Shown here piece by piece: positions 8,208 to 17,406 of a DNA stretch of 64,000 nucleotides; position 1 is the stretch's first letter, and each line of letters starts with the position of its first letter. The stretch spans positions 248,001 through 312,000 of the forward strand of contig NZ_JAINUY010000006.1 of assembly GCF_020026915.1 (NCBI RefSeq). Reading direction: 5' to 3'. A program made the position numbers and the translations under genes. The DNA comes from Flavobacterium potami (GTDB taxonomy: Bacteria > Bacteroidota > Bacteroidia > Flavobacteriales > Flavobacteriaceae). The notes beneath the pieces were generated by a model. The model was not told the DNA's origin. It worked only from the letters and a program-made list of their open reading frames with translations, and did no database searches.

Positions 8208-8945
8208 CTAATTTTTATTGCCTAATTGAAATTTAATTAGAAATGGAATTATCGTCATTGAAATTAAAAGAGCAGCAATGAAGCTTACTACGAAATTCCC
8301 AATATTTGAAGCTTTTGGATTTGCTATAAAACGAATAAATAAAATAGCGGAAGTGAATAAAAGTACTGTGATCCAATATGATTTTTCAATATCAACATTA
8401 AAGTTGAAGTTTTGAGGAAGTTTTAGAAAAGCAATAATTATAATGATGGCACCAATAATTGTGCTTCCGTGTTGTAGGAATTTCCACAAGGGAATTTCTT
8501 TTCCAAAAATAGTAAACGTGTTTCGGAAAAATTCAATTTGATTTACAAAATAACCGTGTTCATGTGTAAAACCGTCCCAAAGAATATGTGAAATAATTCC
8601 AACAAATAAAGATATTAAAACGATAAGCCAATTTTTTTGAAAATAAATATTCCAATTAAAAGTACTAAAAACCAGAATTCTCTTTTTTATAGCAGATGGA
8701 AGATTTTGAAACAAACAGTTTCGTATTAAATTATGAAACACAAAAGTTAGTAAAAGAGCAAAAGGTAGGTCGAACCAAAAAATGCCGCCTAAAGTATGAC
8801 TGTAATTGCTTTTGACTTTCATCCGTAAAAAATATTCAAAATCGGGAGTTAAACTTCCGATAATGAGTCCAGTCAATGAAAACCATGATTTTGGCAAATA
8901 TCTTAAAGGGAGAATTATTGCTGGATGCGAAAAAGTAAAAGGCAT
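8208..8945 (-). CDS. DUF4184 family membrane protein
   Basis: This 245-residue protein starts MPFTFSHPAIILPLRYLPK and continues with GLIIGSLTPDFEYFLR, the signature of the DUF4184 family, which resembles the metal-dependent hydrolase-like YdjM/phospholipase-C-type membrane proteins. Conserved histidines occur in FSHPA, YSHTLGG and HILWDGFTHEHG. Six or so hydrophobic segments follow (for example about 105-125, 150-168, 185-205 and 213-235). Function is unknown. The gene is monocistronic, with no obvious partners. Confidence 0.8.
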   Translation of the reverse strand: MPFTFSHPAIILPLRYLPKSWFSLTGLIIGSLTPDFEYFLRMKVKSNYSHTLGGIFWFDLPFALLLTFVFHNLIRNCLFQNLPSAIKKRILVFSTFNWNIYFQKNWLIVLISLFVGIISHILWDGFTHEHGYFVNQIEFFRNTFTIFGKEIPLWKFLQHGSTIIGAIIIIIAFLKLPQNFNFNVDIEKSYWITVLLFTSAILFIRFIANPKASNIGNFVVSFIAALLISMTIIPFLIKFQLGNKN

Positions 8946-9043
8946 TAAATTTAATTGTTAGTTTAAGAATGATTTTCAAAATAAAAGTAAACAAAAAAGC
9001 AGAACCGAAGTCCTGCTTTATTTTTGTTGTAAAAAAATATTTT

Positions 9044-9871
9044 TTAATCTACTTGAGTTTTTATTGTAATAGGAAGATTGTAAGCAGTTCTAACTGGTTT
9101 TCCATCTAGAATTCCTGGATTCCATTTGGTTTTTAATGATTTTAAAACTCTAACAGCTTCTTTTGCCATTCCGTAACCAGGATCATTTTTTACCGTAATA
9201 TCAGTAAGTGAACCATCTTTTTCAACAATGAAAAATACATACACTTTTAATGTTCTTTCCACATCTAGATCTGGACTGCGGAAATTGTTAGATACATACT
9301 TGTAAAATTGAGCAATTCCGCCAGGAAATTCAGGAAGCTTGTCTAAAACAGCTGAAGGTAGCGGGTCATTTGTAGGTGGTGTTACTGAGGCTACATCTCC
9401 ATTTCCGCCGCCGCCTGTTGTAGGCAGTACGTTAGTCGCAGTTCCTGTTCCGGTAGTATTTTCTACAACTGGTACATTTTCTGTATTTGGAGCAATTTTT
9501 TCAACAGCATCTTCTGTTTTGGCTACAACCGGATGAGATAACTGAGCTGCATCTGTTGCCTTTGCAGTGCTTGTTTCAACTACAGGAGCTGGCGGTGCAG
9601 GCGGTGGTGGCACAACAGTCGGATCAATGTTGACGGGTGTAATCGGGTCGTAAGGAATTGGTTCGCTCTCAGTTTCAACTGCTGTTGTAGTAATTTTGCT
9701 AATCAGCATCGATGCACTTCCTAAAGCCGTTAATAACAATAAACCCATAAAGAGAGCTGTTACAGAATTTTTAGAATTCTCTTGGCGTAATTGATATGCG
9801 CCGTACTCTTTGTTTTTGTTCTCGAAAACAAGATCGGTCCACTTGTTTTCATAAATACTTAATTTAGACAT
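9044..9871 (-). CDS. Energy transducer TonB-family protein
   Basis: This 275-residue protein has a cytoplasmic N-terminal segment with WTDLVFENKNKEYGAYQLR (a motif typical of Bacteroidetes TonB proteins), one transmembrane helix (about 37-55), a proline-rich periplasmic spacer with PPPPAPPAPVVE, and a C-terminal TonB domain (about 195-275) with FPGGIAQFYKYV and VFFIVEKDGSLTDITVKNDPG. It would couple the proton motive force to outer membrane receptors such as SusC-type proteins. No ExbB/ExbD genes adjoin, so it must use partners elsewhere. Confidence 0.92.
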   Translation of the reverse strand: MSKLSIYENKWTDLVFENKNKEYGAYQLRQENSKNSVTALFMGLLLLTALGSASMLISKITTTAVETESEPIPYDPITPVNIDPTVVPPPPAPPAPVVETSTAKATDAAQLSHPVVAKTEDAVEKIAPNTENVPVVENTTGTGTATNVLPTTGGGGNGDVASVTPPTNDPLPSAVLDKLPEFPGGIAQFYKYVSNNFRSPDLDVERTLKVYVFFIVEKDGSLTDITVKNDPGYGMAKEAVRVLKSLKTKWNPGILDGKPVRTAYNLPITIKTQVD

Positions 9872-10028
9872 AATTTTTGGGTTTTAAGGTTAAGTAGCTT
9901 TAAATCATACGCAGAAAAAGTTTTGGGTTTGAGCTAACAACGTAAAAGTTGTAGTTTTAGTATTGTGGAAATATATTTTTTTAAGAATAAAAATACGAAT
10001 AGTTTATTCTTTACCTAAAGATAATAAA

Positions 10029-10580
10029 TTATCTATTACGCTCGATGATTTCTGCTAATAATTTTTTAGCACGTAAAAGTTTAACTTTTACACTGCTTAA
10101 AGGTTCATTAATCTTAATGGCAATCTCCTGATAAGACATTTCCTGAAAATAGCGAAGCTGAATTACTTCCTGATAGTGTGGTTTAAGTTCTTTGATGCAT
10201 AAGAGCAGACGGGAAAGATTCTGTTCTTTAATTAAAGCATCTTCTGCAGATGGAGTTGGGTCGGCAATATTATACGCCTGTTGGTCTTCATTGTCTGTGA
10301 TTTCGATAAAAAGACTAGTTTTCTTTTTTCGCAATAAATCAATGTAGACATTTTTTGCAATGGCGATAAGCCAGGTGTTGAATTTAAATTCAGAATTATA
10401 AGAAGTTATTTTGTCAAAAGCTTTAGAAAAAGTTTCGATGGTAATATCTTCTGCAATCGTTTCATTTTCGGTACGTTTGAGCATAAAACCATATACCTCA
10501 TTCCAATAATGGTCTAATAAAAAAGTAAAGGCGATTTGATCGCCTTTTTTTGCTTTTTCTATTTTAGAATTTATTTCCAA
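10029..10580 (-). CDS. RNA polymerase sigma-70 factor, ECF type
   Basis: This 183-residue protein has sigma region 2 (about 15-85: FTFLLDHYWNEVYGFMLKR, DITIETFSKAFDKI, FNTWLIAIAKN) and region 4 (about 120-180: LKPHYQEVIQLRYFQEMSYQEIA with a helix-turn-helix and SSVKVKLLRAKKLL). It lacks regions 1 and 3, as ECF factors do. No anti-sigma gene adjoins. Its start overlaps the end of the upstream GT2 gene by 10 bp, so the two are cotranscribed, an arrangement known in Flavobacteria. Regulon unknown. Confidence 0.93.
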   Translation of the reverse strand: MEINSKIEKAKKGDQIAFTFLLDHYWNEVYGFMLKRTENETIAEDITIETFSKAFDKITSYNSEFKFNTWLIAIAKNVYIDLLRKKKTSLFIEITDNEDQQAYNIADPTPSAEDALIKEQNLSRLLLCIKELKPHYQEVIQLRYFQEMSYQEIAIKINEPLSSVKVKLLRAKKLLAEIIERNR

Positions 10581-11677
10581 TATACTGGTTTTGAAAAGAT
10601 ATTAGTTATAAAGATATTAATTTGCGTTAATATAAGCGCTATCTCGACAACCGGAAACCAAAATTTAAGATCGTTTTCCTTCAGTTTTCCCGCCGAGCAT
10701 CCAATTACGGTCCATACTACGGTATAACGCGTTGCTAAAATCGCTAGTACGGCAATCCATTGAAATTGGAAAGCCAATAGTACTATAACTAATAAAAAGA
10801 AAAATAATTGTGAAAGGAAAAACAGTCCCAACTGCATTTTGTCAAAAAACTTATAATGTTCTGCGGTAGAAATGTGTCTTCTTTTCTGTGTAAACCATTC
10901 TTTATATGTTTTCTTAGGTTTTGAATAAGTAAAACTTTCTGTAGTATAAGAAATGGTTGTATTTGTTTTGTTTGCTGCTTGATTGATGAATAAATCGTCA
11001 TCACCAGAACGAATCTGAATATGGTCGATAAAACCATTTACATTAAAGAACTCCTCTTTTTTGTAAGCTAGATTTCGTCCTACACCCATATAAGGAGAAC
11101 CTAATTTTGCCCACGAAAAATATTGAATGGCAGTCAAAACTGTTTCAAAACGAATGATTTTATTTAAGAAAGAGCGTTCCACTTTTTCGTAACCTCCATA
11201 TCCTAAAACAATTGTTTTGTTCATGGTGAATTGCGAAGTCATAGACGTAATCCAATCTTTGGAAGAAGGGAAACAATCTGCATCTGTAAATAATAGATAT
11301 TCTTTTTTGGCAGCTTTAATTCCGAGAGTTAAAGCGTATTTTTTGTTTCCCCAAAAAGCTTCATTATTTTCAACTTTTACTAGACGAATGTTTGGGAATT
11401 CTTTTTCGAATTCTTCAAAAACCTCAAGAGTTTCGTCGCTTGATGCATCGTCGATTAAAACGATTTCAAAATCATTATAATCCTGTTGTGCCAAAAGAGG
11501 AATGTATTTTTTTACATTCTCTTCTTCATTTTTTGCGCAGACAATTACAGAAACAGGAAGGTTTTTAGGTGTTACATGCTGAGGTTTGGCAAAAGCAAAT
11601 TTCCCGAAAACTCCTAAATAATAAAATAATTGAACTACAACAATAGCAATAAAAAAGTAAAATATGTATATAAGCAT
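10571..11677 (-). CDS. Membrane glycosyltransferase, family 2
   Basis: This 368-residue protein has an N-terminal membrane helix (3-25), a GT2 catalytic domain (about 40-265) with VSVIVCAKNEEENVKKYIP, LIDDASSDET, the DxD-type FTDADC metal site and a late GDDDLF plus QKRRHIS (the Q/RxxRW-like acceptor motif), then two or three C-terminal membrane helices. It resembles processive or polyprenol-sugar glycosyltransferases. Substrate is unknown. Its 3' end overlaps the ECF sigma factor start by 10 bp. Confidence 0.9.
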   Translation of the reverse strand: MLIYIFYFFIAIVVVQLFYYLGVFGKFAFAKPQHVTPKNLPVSVIVCAKNEEENVKKYIPLLAQQDYNDFEIVLIDDASSDETLEVFEEFEKEFPNIRLVKVENNEAFWGNKKYALTLGIKAAKKEYLLFTDADCFPSSKDWITSMTSQFTMNKTIVLGYGGYEKVERSFLNKIIRFETVLTAIQYFSWAKLGSPYMGVGRNLAYKKEEFFNVNGFIDHIQIRSGDDDLFINQAANKTNTTISYTTESFTYSKPKKTYKEWFTQKRRHISTAEHYKFFDKMQLGLFFLSQLFFFLLVIVLLAFQFQWIAVLAILATRYTVVWTVIGCSAGKLKENDLKFWFPVVEIALILTQINIFITNIFSKPVYWK

Positions 11678-11762
11678 CTGATTTATTTGGTTCTATTAAA
11701 ATTCACGTTCTGCGACTGCAAATGTACTTATGAATTCGCTAAATTCAATAGCCAAAACCGAT

Positions 11763-12377
11763 TTACTTTCGGCATTTTGACATTTCTTTCGCAACAGCTA
11801 TAGACTGAGGGTTTTCGGTCTTTTCTAATTCCGAAATTATGTTCTTATAATTGTGGTCATCACGGTTTTGAGAAAGTTTTTTTGTGGCCTGAATCTCGTC
11901 AATTTCGATTTCAAAACCAAAGATTCCTCGAGCTTCACGCATTGTTTTTGCTGATAAATCTTCAACACGTACAGGGTTTTTAGAATGAACCTCGTATTTG
12001 TCAACGAGTTTTTTCAACTGGTCTACTGAAGTTTCATAATCAACAATCTTAATTCTTCCGTAAACATGTACGGCTATGTAATTCCAAGTCGGAACATTTT
12101 CGTGATCGTACCACGAAGAAGAAATGTAACTATGAGGACCGCTAAATACAGCTAAAACCTGATCATTTTCTTTAAAACCTTCTGTCTGCGGATTTAGTTT
12201 TGAAATATGTCCCTGCAAAATTTCTTTTCCTTCGGTCTTGATTTCTAGTTCGATCGGAATGTGAGTTGCACATAATTTTCCGTTTGTTTGATTGATTAGG
12301 ATGCCAAAACTGTTTTCTTTCAAAAAAGTTCTGATTTCTTCTGGATTTTCGTTTTTATATAAATCTGGTGTGTACAT
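11763..12377 (-). CDS. PaiB-type FMN-binding negative transcriptional regulator
   Basis: This 204-residue protein begins MYTPDLYKNENPEEIRTFL and contains THIPIELE, LQGHISKLNPQ, VLAVFSGPHSYISSSWY and VPTWNYIAVHVYGRI, the PaiB/FMN-binding split-barrel family motifs. In Bacillus, PaiB belongs to a sporulation and protease regulator pair; many homologues are uncharacterised flavoproteins. I use the ATG at 12377 rather than the in-frame one at 12413 because family members start at this point and the longer version would overlap the upstream GNAT gene. The GNAT gene stops 11 bp upstream, a pairing (acetyltransferase plus PaiB) reminiscent of paiAB. Confidence 0.88.
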   Translation of the reverse strand: MYTPDLYKNENPEEIRTFLKENSFGILINQTNGKLCATHIPIELEIKTEGKEILQGHISKLNPQTEGFKENDQVLAVFSGPHSYISSSWYDHENVPTWNYIAVHVYGRIKIVDYETSVDQLKKLVDKYEVHSKNPVRVEDLSAKTMREARGIFGFEIEIDEIQATKKLSQNRDDHNYKNIISELEKTENPQSIAVAKEMSKCRK

Positions 12378-12388
12378 TATTTCTGGTT

Positions 12389-12847
12389 TTAAGTCAGAGA
12401 TTTTCCTAAGCAAATTGCTTCTGGGCGATCAATATATTTTCCGTAATTTGGAATCACTTCGTATCCTTTATTTTTATAAAATTGAATAGCTTCATTGTTT
12501 TTTACTCTGGTTTCCAAGATTAAATTTGAATATCCAATATCTTTAGCTTTGCTTTCTAAAAAGTTCAGAATAGTTTGCCCGATTCCCTTTCGCGGAAGCG
12601 TTGCATACATCCGTTTTATTTCTCCTGTATTTTCGTCAATTGGTCTAATTGCACCGCAGCCTACAATTTTATTGTTTATTTTAGCCACTACAAATACAAA
12701 TTTTAAATCATCATTTTTCCAATCTGTAAACGAATTTTTTCCATCGCTTCCGAATCGTGAAAATAAGTTTATAGATAATTGCTCTATAATTTCTAATGCT
12801 TCTTTTTCGTTTGGATTACAGATTTTTATGGAAATATTTTTATTCAT
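12389..12847 (-). CDS. GNAT family N-acetyltransferase
   Basis: This 152-residue protein has the GNAT fold: VFVVAKINNKIVGCGAIRPI (beta 3-4), EIKRMYATLPRKGIGQTIL (the acetyl-CoA pyrophosphate-binding R/Q-x-x-G-x-G/A loop) and NLILETRVKNNEAIQFYKNKGYE (the final beta-alpha element). It would transfer an acetyl group to an unknown amine. It lies 11 bp upstream of the PaiB-like gene and just downstream of a small membrane protein gene, all on the minus strand and probably cotranscribed. Confidence 0.9.
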   Translation of the reverse strand: MNKNISIKICNPNEKEALEIIEQLSINLFSRFGSDGKNSFTDWKNDDLKFVFVVAKINNKIVGCGAIRPIDENTGEIKRMYATLPRKGIGQTILNFLESKAKDIGYSNLILETRVKNNEAIQFYKNKGYEVIPNYGKYIDRPEAICLGKSLT

Positions 12848-12853
12848 TTAATT

Positions 12854-13357
12854 TTAGATTACTTCTTTGTTTAAATTAAATATTTTAGAATATACACTAA
12901 AATAAATAATAGAAAGTCCTATAAGCGTAAAAACAATTCCTTCTATTAAACATTGCGTTGCAAGGTCGTTAGAAAGCAATTCTCGGAGTGGTCTAAAAAG
13001 ATGTGAAAATATTTCTTCTCTAAAAAACTTCAATCTTAAAAGAACATACATAGCAATTGCCAGTAAAATGGTATTTACAGACGAAAGTTTGTTTTTCCAA
13101 TTTAAGAATGCGACATAGAAAATTCCGATAAGTAATGCGAAAAAGATCCAAATATAGACACTTGGCCAAAAATTTATGACGTCTTCATTTGTAGGGAATA
13201 AACTATCCCAGTTTTCGGATTTCTGAAATTGAAATTGGTTTTTTATGCAAATAACTTTCTCGGCAACAGAGTATAGTCTTAATTGAAAAACACCATTGAT
13301 TAGGAAAATCATTCCTAAGAATTGAATCAAGAGAATTCCGATGTTTAATTTTTTCAT
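12854..13357 (-). CDS. Small multi-pass membrane protein of unknown function
   Basis: This 167-residue protein is not recognised as a named family. Four hydrophobic segments are visible at about 7-26, 70-88, 97-113 and 140-158, with a soluble loop between the first and second. It sits 6 bp upstream of the GNAT gene and 27 bp downstream of the murB start-distal end on the same strand, so it may belong to the murB to paiB transcription unit. It is probably an inner membrane protein; nothing indicates its job. Confidence 0.65.
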   Translation of the reverse strand: MKKLNIGILLIQFLGMIFLINGVFQLRLYSVAEKVICIKNQFQFQKSENWDSLFPTNEDVINFWPSVYIWIFFALLIGIFYVAFLNWKNKLSSVNTILLAIAMYVLLRLKFFREEIFSHLFRPLRELLSNDLATQCLIEGIVFTLIGLSIIYFSVYSKIFNLNKEVI

Positions 13358-13384
13358 TAAGAATTTAAATACTAAGGTTTATTT

Positions 13385-14398
13385 TCAAATCACATTTACC
13401 TCTGCTTCAATATTAATGCCGAAAGTTTCAAAAACAGTTTTTTGGACTTCCTTAGAAACAGCTAAAATTTCTTGTCCGGTTGCATTTCCGTAATTTACCA
13501 GAACCAGAGCTTGATTTTTATGAACTCCCGCATCACCAAAACGTTTTCCCTTAAAGCCGGCTTGTTCAATAAGCCACCCTGCGGGTACTTTTACCTCAGT
13601 TGCCGAAACTTCGTAAAATTTCATTTCTGGGAATTTTTGGTGGATTTTCTCAAAATCAGATTTAGATATAATCGGATTTTTGAAGAAGCTTCCGCTATTT
13701 CCTAATTCTTTTGGATCTGGCAATTTGCTTTGTCTGATCGCAATTACGGCATTGCTAACATCTTTTAATGTTGGTTCCGAAATGTTGTTTTTAGCCAATT
13801 CTGCCAGAATATCTCCGTAAGAAGTGTTGATTTTATGATTGCGTTTGGTCAATTTAAAAATAACCGAAGTAATAATATATTGGTCTTTAACTTCGTGTTT
13901 AAAAATACTTTCGCGGTAGCCAAAATTGCATTCGGCATTTTCAAAAGTTTTCATTTCTTGCGTGGCAATATTCATGGCTTCGCAGGAAACAAATGTGTCT
14001 TTTATTTCAGTTCCATAAGCACCGATATTCTGAACTGGAGTTGTTCCTACATTTCCAGGAATAAGCGACATGTTTTCTAAACCTCCAAAATTGTTGGCGA
14101 TTGTCCAAAGCACGAAATCATGCCAAGTTTCTCCCGCCTGGCTTTCAACCCAGACAAAATCGTCGTCTTCTTTGGTGATTTTTTTTCCTTTTAAATCAAT
14201 ATGAATAACCAAAGCGTCTATGTCTTTAGTTAAAAGCATATTGCTTCCTCCTCCCAAAATGAACTTTTTCTCTTTTTTGTTTTCTTGTAAAATTGTTTTT
14301 AGTTCAGTAATAGAATGAACAGCAACAAATTGTTTAGCACTGGCTTCAATGCCAAAAGTATTGTATTTTTTTAAAGAAAAATTGGATTGGATTTCCAT
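13385..14398 (-). CDS. murB: UDP-N-acetylmuramate dehydrogenase
   Basis: MurB reduces UDP-GlcNAc-enolpyruvate to UDP-MurNAc with FAD and NADPH in peptidoglycan precursor synthesis. The 337-residue length fits type I MurB (E. coli-like). Motifs include KYNTFGIEASAKQFV, the FAD-binding LGGGSNML, SLIPGNVGTTPVQNIGAYG, FGYRESIFK, GNSGSFFKNP with the catalytic Ser, and AGWLIEQAG. The catalytic Glu region near the C-terminus (INIEAEVNVI) is present. It looks complete, and the following minus-strand genes may be cotranscribed. Confidence 0.96.
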   Translation of the reverse strand: MEIQSNFSLKKYNTFGIEASAKQFVAVHSITELKTILQENKKEKKFILGGGSNMLLTKDIDALVIHIDLKGKKITKEDDDFVWVESQAGETWHDFVLWTIANNFGGLENMSLIPGNVGTTPVQNIGAYGTEIKDTFVSCEAMNIATQEMKTFENAECNFGYRESIFKHEVKDQYIITSVIFKLTKRNHKINTSYGDILAELAKNNISEPTLKDVSNAVIAIRQSKLPDPKELGNSGSFFKNPIISKSDFEKIHQKFPEMKFYEVSATEVKVPAGWLIEQAGFKGKRFGDAGVHKNQALVLVNYGNATGQEILAVSKEVQKTVFETFGINIEAEVNVI

Positions 14399-14589
14399 AA
14401 ATAAAAGGCTTTTTAATATAGTTCAAAAGTATGAATTATAAGTTTTGGTTTAGCCGTAAAGCTGTAAAGTTTTACACGGATAAAAATTGAAAGTTTTTAA
14501 GGTTAAATAATCTTTATTTGTAGCTTTTGAATTTAAGCAATGCTATTTAACTTTTGTAAGTTTGATCTTGAAATTTTAATATTCAATAG

Positions 14590-15417
14590 ATGAAAATTAT
14601 TCGCCTCAAATTGCTTTTTCTGATATTAGTCTTTTCATTTGGCTGTAAGAAACCCAAAACGGAGGAAAAAAGCATCATAAAACCCAATGGAAAATTTTCT
14701 AAAGAGATAACAGCGGAAACAATAAATACTGAAAAGGATAATTACACCTATCCAGTTGATAGTCTTTTAAAGGTGGATGTTCTCTGGACGGAAGTTTTTC
14801 ATAGTGATGAGGTTAATCCAGATTTAGAAAAGAAAACTTGGTTTGGTCTTTTTAAGAAGGGGAATGGTTACTCGCTTTCTGAAACAGATATTTCAATAAA
14901 ACATGCTTATGATGTAATTGTAGACGAAGATGAAAGTGAGCAAACAGGATGGGAAGTTAGTACTGCTATTAAAGATACTTGTGTAATTTTGGTAGAAAAA
15001 CTTCCAGGTTTTGTAAATAAGAATGTTGAATTTGTGAAAGTGCCCGAACGTATTTATCCAGAAGAAAATGTTGACTTTAAATTTTTAGGAAATCAATACA
15101 AATTGTTTGCAACTGGAAAAAAGAGAAAAGAAAGTCCAGAATCAGATTGGTGGTTTGTTTCTGATTATAAATTGTATTTGACAACTTTTGTTAATGGTAA
15201 AGAAACTACTGAACTTTTAACGGCAAAGAAAAGTTTTGATGAGCAAATGATTAAAATAATTTTTGCTGGAGATCTTGACGGCGACGGTAAGTTGGATTTG
15301 ATAATCGATACTGCGAGTCATTATAATGTTTCAAGTCTAACCTTGTATTTGTCAAAAACAGGAGAAACGAATAGTATTATAAAACCGGTTGGTGTTTTTT
15401 CTTTTGTTGGCTGTTAA
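14590..15417 (+). CDS. Putative lipoprotein of unknown function
   Basis: This 275-residue protein has an N-terminal signal ending in a lipobox, VFSFGCKK (Cys19), so it is likely a membrane-anchored lipoprotein. No named domain is recognised in the rest. A C-terminal DLDGDGKLDLIIDTA segment (about 230-245) looks like an FG-GAP or EF-hand-like calcium site, with aspartates at alternating positions. It stands alone and converges with the GT4 gene, with 3 bp between the stops. Confidence 0.75.
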   Translation: MKIIRLKLLFLILVFSFGCKKPKTEEKSIIKPNGKFSKEITAETINTEKDNYTYPVDSLLKVDVLWTEVFHSDEVNPDLEKKTWFGLFKKGNGYSLSETDISIKHAYDVIVDEDESEQTGWEVSTAIKDTCVILVEKLPGFVNKNVEFVKVPERIYPEENVDFKFLGNQYKLFATGKKRKESPESDWWFVSDYKLYLTTFVNGKETTELLTAKKSFDEQMIKIIFAGDLDGDGKLDLIIDTASHYNVSSLTLYLSKTGETNSIIKPVGVFSFVGC

Positions 15418-15420
15418 AGC

Positions 15421-16464
15421 TTATTTAGAATCTAACAACTCATGATATTTCTCTGAAATGATTTTCATATTAATATCATAATTTGCATTTTCCTCGACAA
15501 ATTTTCTGTTTCGAATAATCGCTTCGTTTCTTAATTGAGGATTTTCAAAACACCAAATTAATTCATTGGCTAACATTTCTGTATCATCAATTGTAATTAA
15601 TTGACCGTTTTCACGATGCTTAATCCAGCTTTGATTGCCAGGAATATCAGAAACTACAGGAAAACAATTGCAAGCCATTGCTTCGAATAAAGATGCCGAA
15701 ACGCCTTCGGTAATGGGCATGCTGATGTAAATATTAGATTGCTGTAATAATTTAGGAAGTTCTGTATTCGGAATTCTTCCTGTAAAAATCACTTTGCTTT
15801 CAATTTGAAGTGTTATAGCTAAATCTTTCAAAAACTGCAATCTGTTTCCGTCGCCAACAATGGTCAATGAAAAATCAATGCCTTTTTGATTTAAGATTCC
15901 GAAAGCTTTTAAAATAGAATCGTGTCGATATTCCGGTTGAAGAGATCGTGTTACAATCGCTTCAATTTTGTTTGAATTATTGATTGAAGGAGTAAAAAGC
16001 GATAAGTCAATTCCTTTTGGAAGTATTAAAACTTTATTCATGTCAACGCCAGTTGCTTTCATGTGAACCGCCATTACAGGTCCCCAAGCGTGAATTAAAT
16101 GTGCTTTCTTGAAAGCGTATTTCTGAATGAATTTTTTGAAAGGATATAAAACAGAACCTTCGGGCCATAAATCGGTTCGGCCTTGTTGTGCGATTGCAAT
16201 GGTTTTGGATCCAGATAATGCGGCAAGAAAACCGTAACTGGTTGTTCTTTCGGCAATCACCATGTCTGGTTTTTCTTTTTTAATGATTTTTCGAATAGAA
16301 ATAGGAGCGAAGAAATACTCTAAAATACGTTTGAATCTCTGATTATTTGAAGTTTGAAGTTCCCAAGTGATGATTTCAAAATCGCCAAATTCCTTTAGAC
16401 CTTTCATCCAAGTAATGGCATCGGCGCGGTAAGATTCTCCAAGAAAAAGTATTTTCCTTTTCAT
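15421..16464 (-). CDS. Glycosyltransferase family 4 (GT-B fold)
   Basis: This 347-residue protein has an N-terminal Rossmann-like half beginning KRKILFLGESYRADAITW and a C-terminal donor-binding half with ILPKGIDLSLFTP, ATVR-like VTRSLQPEYRHDSIL, LTIVGDGNRL, VIFTGRIPNTELPKLL and PITEGVSASLFEAMACNCF, the E-x7-E region of GT4 enzymes. It would transfer a sugar from a nucleotide donor to a cell-surface glycan or lipid; the substrate is unknown. It is flanked upstream by a 58-bp palindromic repeat and DUF2461. Confidence 0.9.
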   Translation of the reverse strand: MKRKILFLGESYRADAITWMKGLKEFGDFEIITWELQTSNNQRFKRILEYFFAPISIRKIIKKEKPDMVIAERTTSYGFLAALSGSKTIAIAQQGRTDLWPEGSVLYPFKKFIQKYAFKKAHLIHAWGPVMAVHMKATGVDMNKVLILPKGIDLSLFTPSINNSNKIEAIVTRSLQPEYRHDSILKAFGILNQKGIDFSLTIVGDGNRLQFLKDLAITLQIESKVIFTGRIPNTELPKLLQQSNIYISMPITEGVSASLFEAMACNCFPVVSDIPGNQSWIKHRENGQLITIDDTEMLANELIWCFENPQLRNEAIIRNRKFVEENANYDINMKIISEKYHELLDSK

Positions 16465-16479
16465 AATAAAAGTTTTTCC

Positions 16480-16537
16480 GCCGCGAATTTCACAAATTTT
16501 CGCAAATTAATTCGTGTGAATTAGTGAAATTCGTGGC
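16480..16537. repeat. GCCACGAATT-type palindromic intergenic repeat, copy 1
   Basis: The left arm GCCGCGAATTTCACAAATT and the reverse complement of the right arm, GCCACGAATTTCACTAATT, agree at 17 of 19 positions. The whole element is 58 bp and lies between two minus-strand genes. Related copies occur at 17285-17395 and 33406-33513. The shared ends define a repeat family, probably a REP-like or MITE-like non-coding element. Confidence 0.75.
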
Positions 16538-16550
16538 AACTTTTTTTGTT

Positions 16551-17228
16551 CTAAAATTCCTCAGTTTCTAAAGCACGATTGATAAAATCATTCAAAGGTT
16601 TAAGCGCAATTAGTTTTTGGCTCATTTTCTTTACAAAATCTTTTTCCAACACTTCAGAAACATTGTAAACCTGAGTTGCCGTGAAACTTTTCAATTTTAA
16701 AAATTCAATTGCTGGATGATCTTTTTCGTAACCACGAGGCATGCTTTTAAGAGAATTGTTTTCGTTGATGTCTAAGTTTTCAAACTCTTTTTTGAAGTTT
16801 TTATCGTTTAAGATTTCCTGTAAATCATCATAAAAAAAGGCAATTTCTTTACGAACTTTCTTTAGATCTTCCGCTTCAGGCGAATAAAATCCGCCAGCGA
16901 TAAAACTGGCGCCTTTTTCAATATGTACATAATATCCTGCACGATTTGCACCTTTTGCACCTGTAGACATCCAAACGCCTAAATGGGCTTTGTATGGAGA
17001 TTTGTCTTTAGAAAAACGAATGTCTCTGTTAATTCTAAAAGTACAGTTTTTGACTTCTAATAATTCTAATGAAGGATCAAGAGGTTTCATTTCATCTAAA
17101 AAATCACTTACCAATTGATGGTAGTCTTTTTTGAAAACTTCGTATCTCTTTTTATTTTCCTGAAACCATTCACGATTGTTGTTTTTTCTTAAATCGTCTA
17201 AAAATTGCAATGATTCTTTCGTTAGCAT
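16551..17228 (-). CDS. DUF2461 domain-containing protein
   Basis: This 225-residue soluble protein begins LTKESLQFLDDLRKNNNREW and has RINRDIRFSKDKSPYKAHLG and GGFYSPEAEDLKKVRKEI, the signature blocks of the DUF2461/TIGR02453 family. Members are widespread in Bacteroidetes and have no established function. The gene is complete. Intergenic repeats flank it on both sides (16480-16537 and 17285-17395), so it is probably its own transcription unit. Confidence 0.88.
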   Translation of the reverse strand: MLTKESLQFLDDLRKNNNREWFQENKKRYEVFKKDYHQLVSDFLDEMKPLDPSLELLEVKNCTFRINRDIRFSKDKSPYKAHLGVWMSTGAKGANRAGYYVHIEKGASFIAGGFYSPEAEDLKKVRKEIAFFYDDLQEILNDKNFKKEFENLDINENNSLKSMPRGYEKDHPAIEFLKLKSFTATQVYNVSEVLEKDFVKKMSQKLIALKPLNDFINRALETEEF

Positions 17229-17284
17229 ATTCTTTTTTATTGCAGTTGTTTTTAAGGTTTATTGTGGAAGACTGATTTTGGTCT

Positions 17285-17395
17285 GCCACGAATTACACGA
17301 ATTTACACTAATTTTTAATTATTTATCGCATAGCTTTGACAAAGTTTCAAACTTTGTCAAAGCTTTAATTTGTGAAAATTCGTGTAATTTGTTGC
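17285..17395. repeat. Palindromic intergenic repeat, copy 2, with nested 33-nt palindrome
   Basis: This 111-bp element between DUF2461 and recF has ends GCCACGAATTACACGAATTT and, reversed, GCAACAAATTACACGAATTT. Its middle contains AGCTTTGACAAAGTTT (17332-17347) and its exact complement AAACTTTGTCAAAGCT (17349-17364) around a single base. The outer arms belong to the same family as 16480-16537. Confidence 0.75.
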
Positions 17396-17406
17396 AAAAA
17401 AATAAA

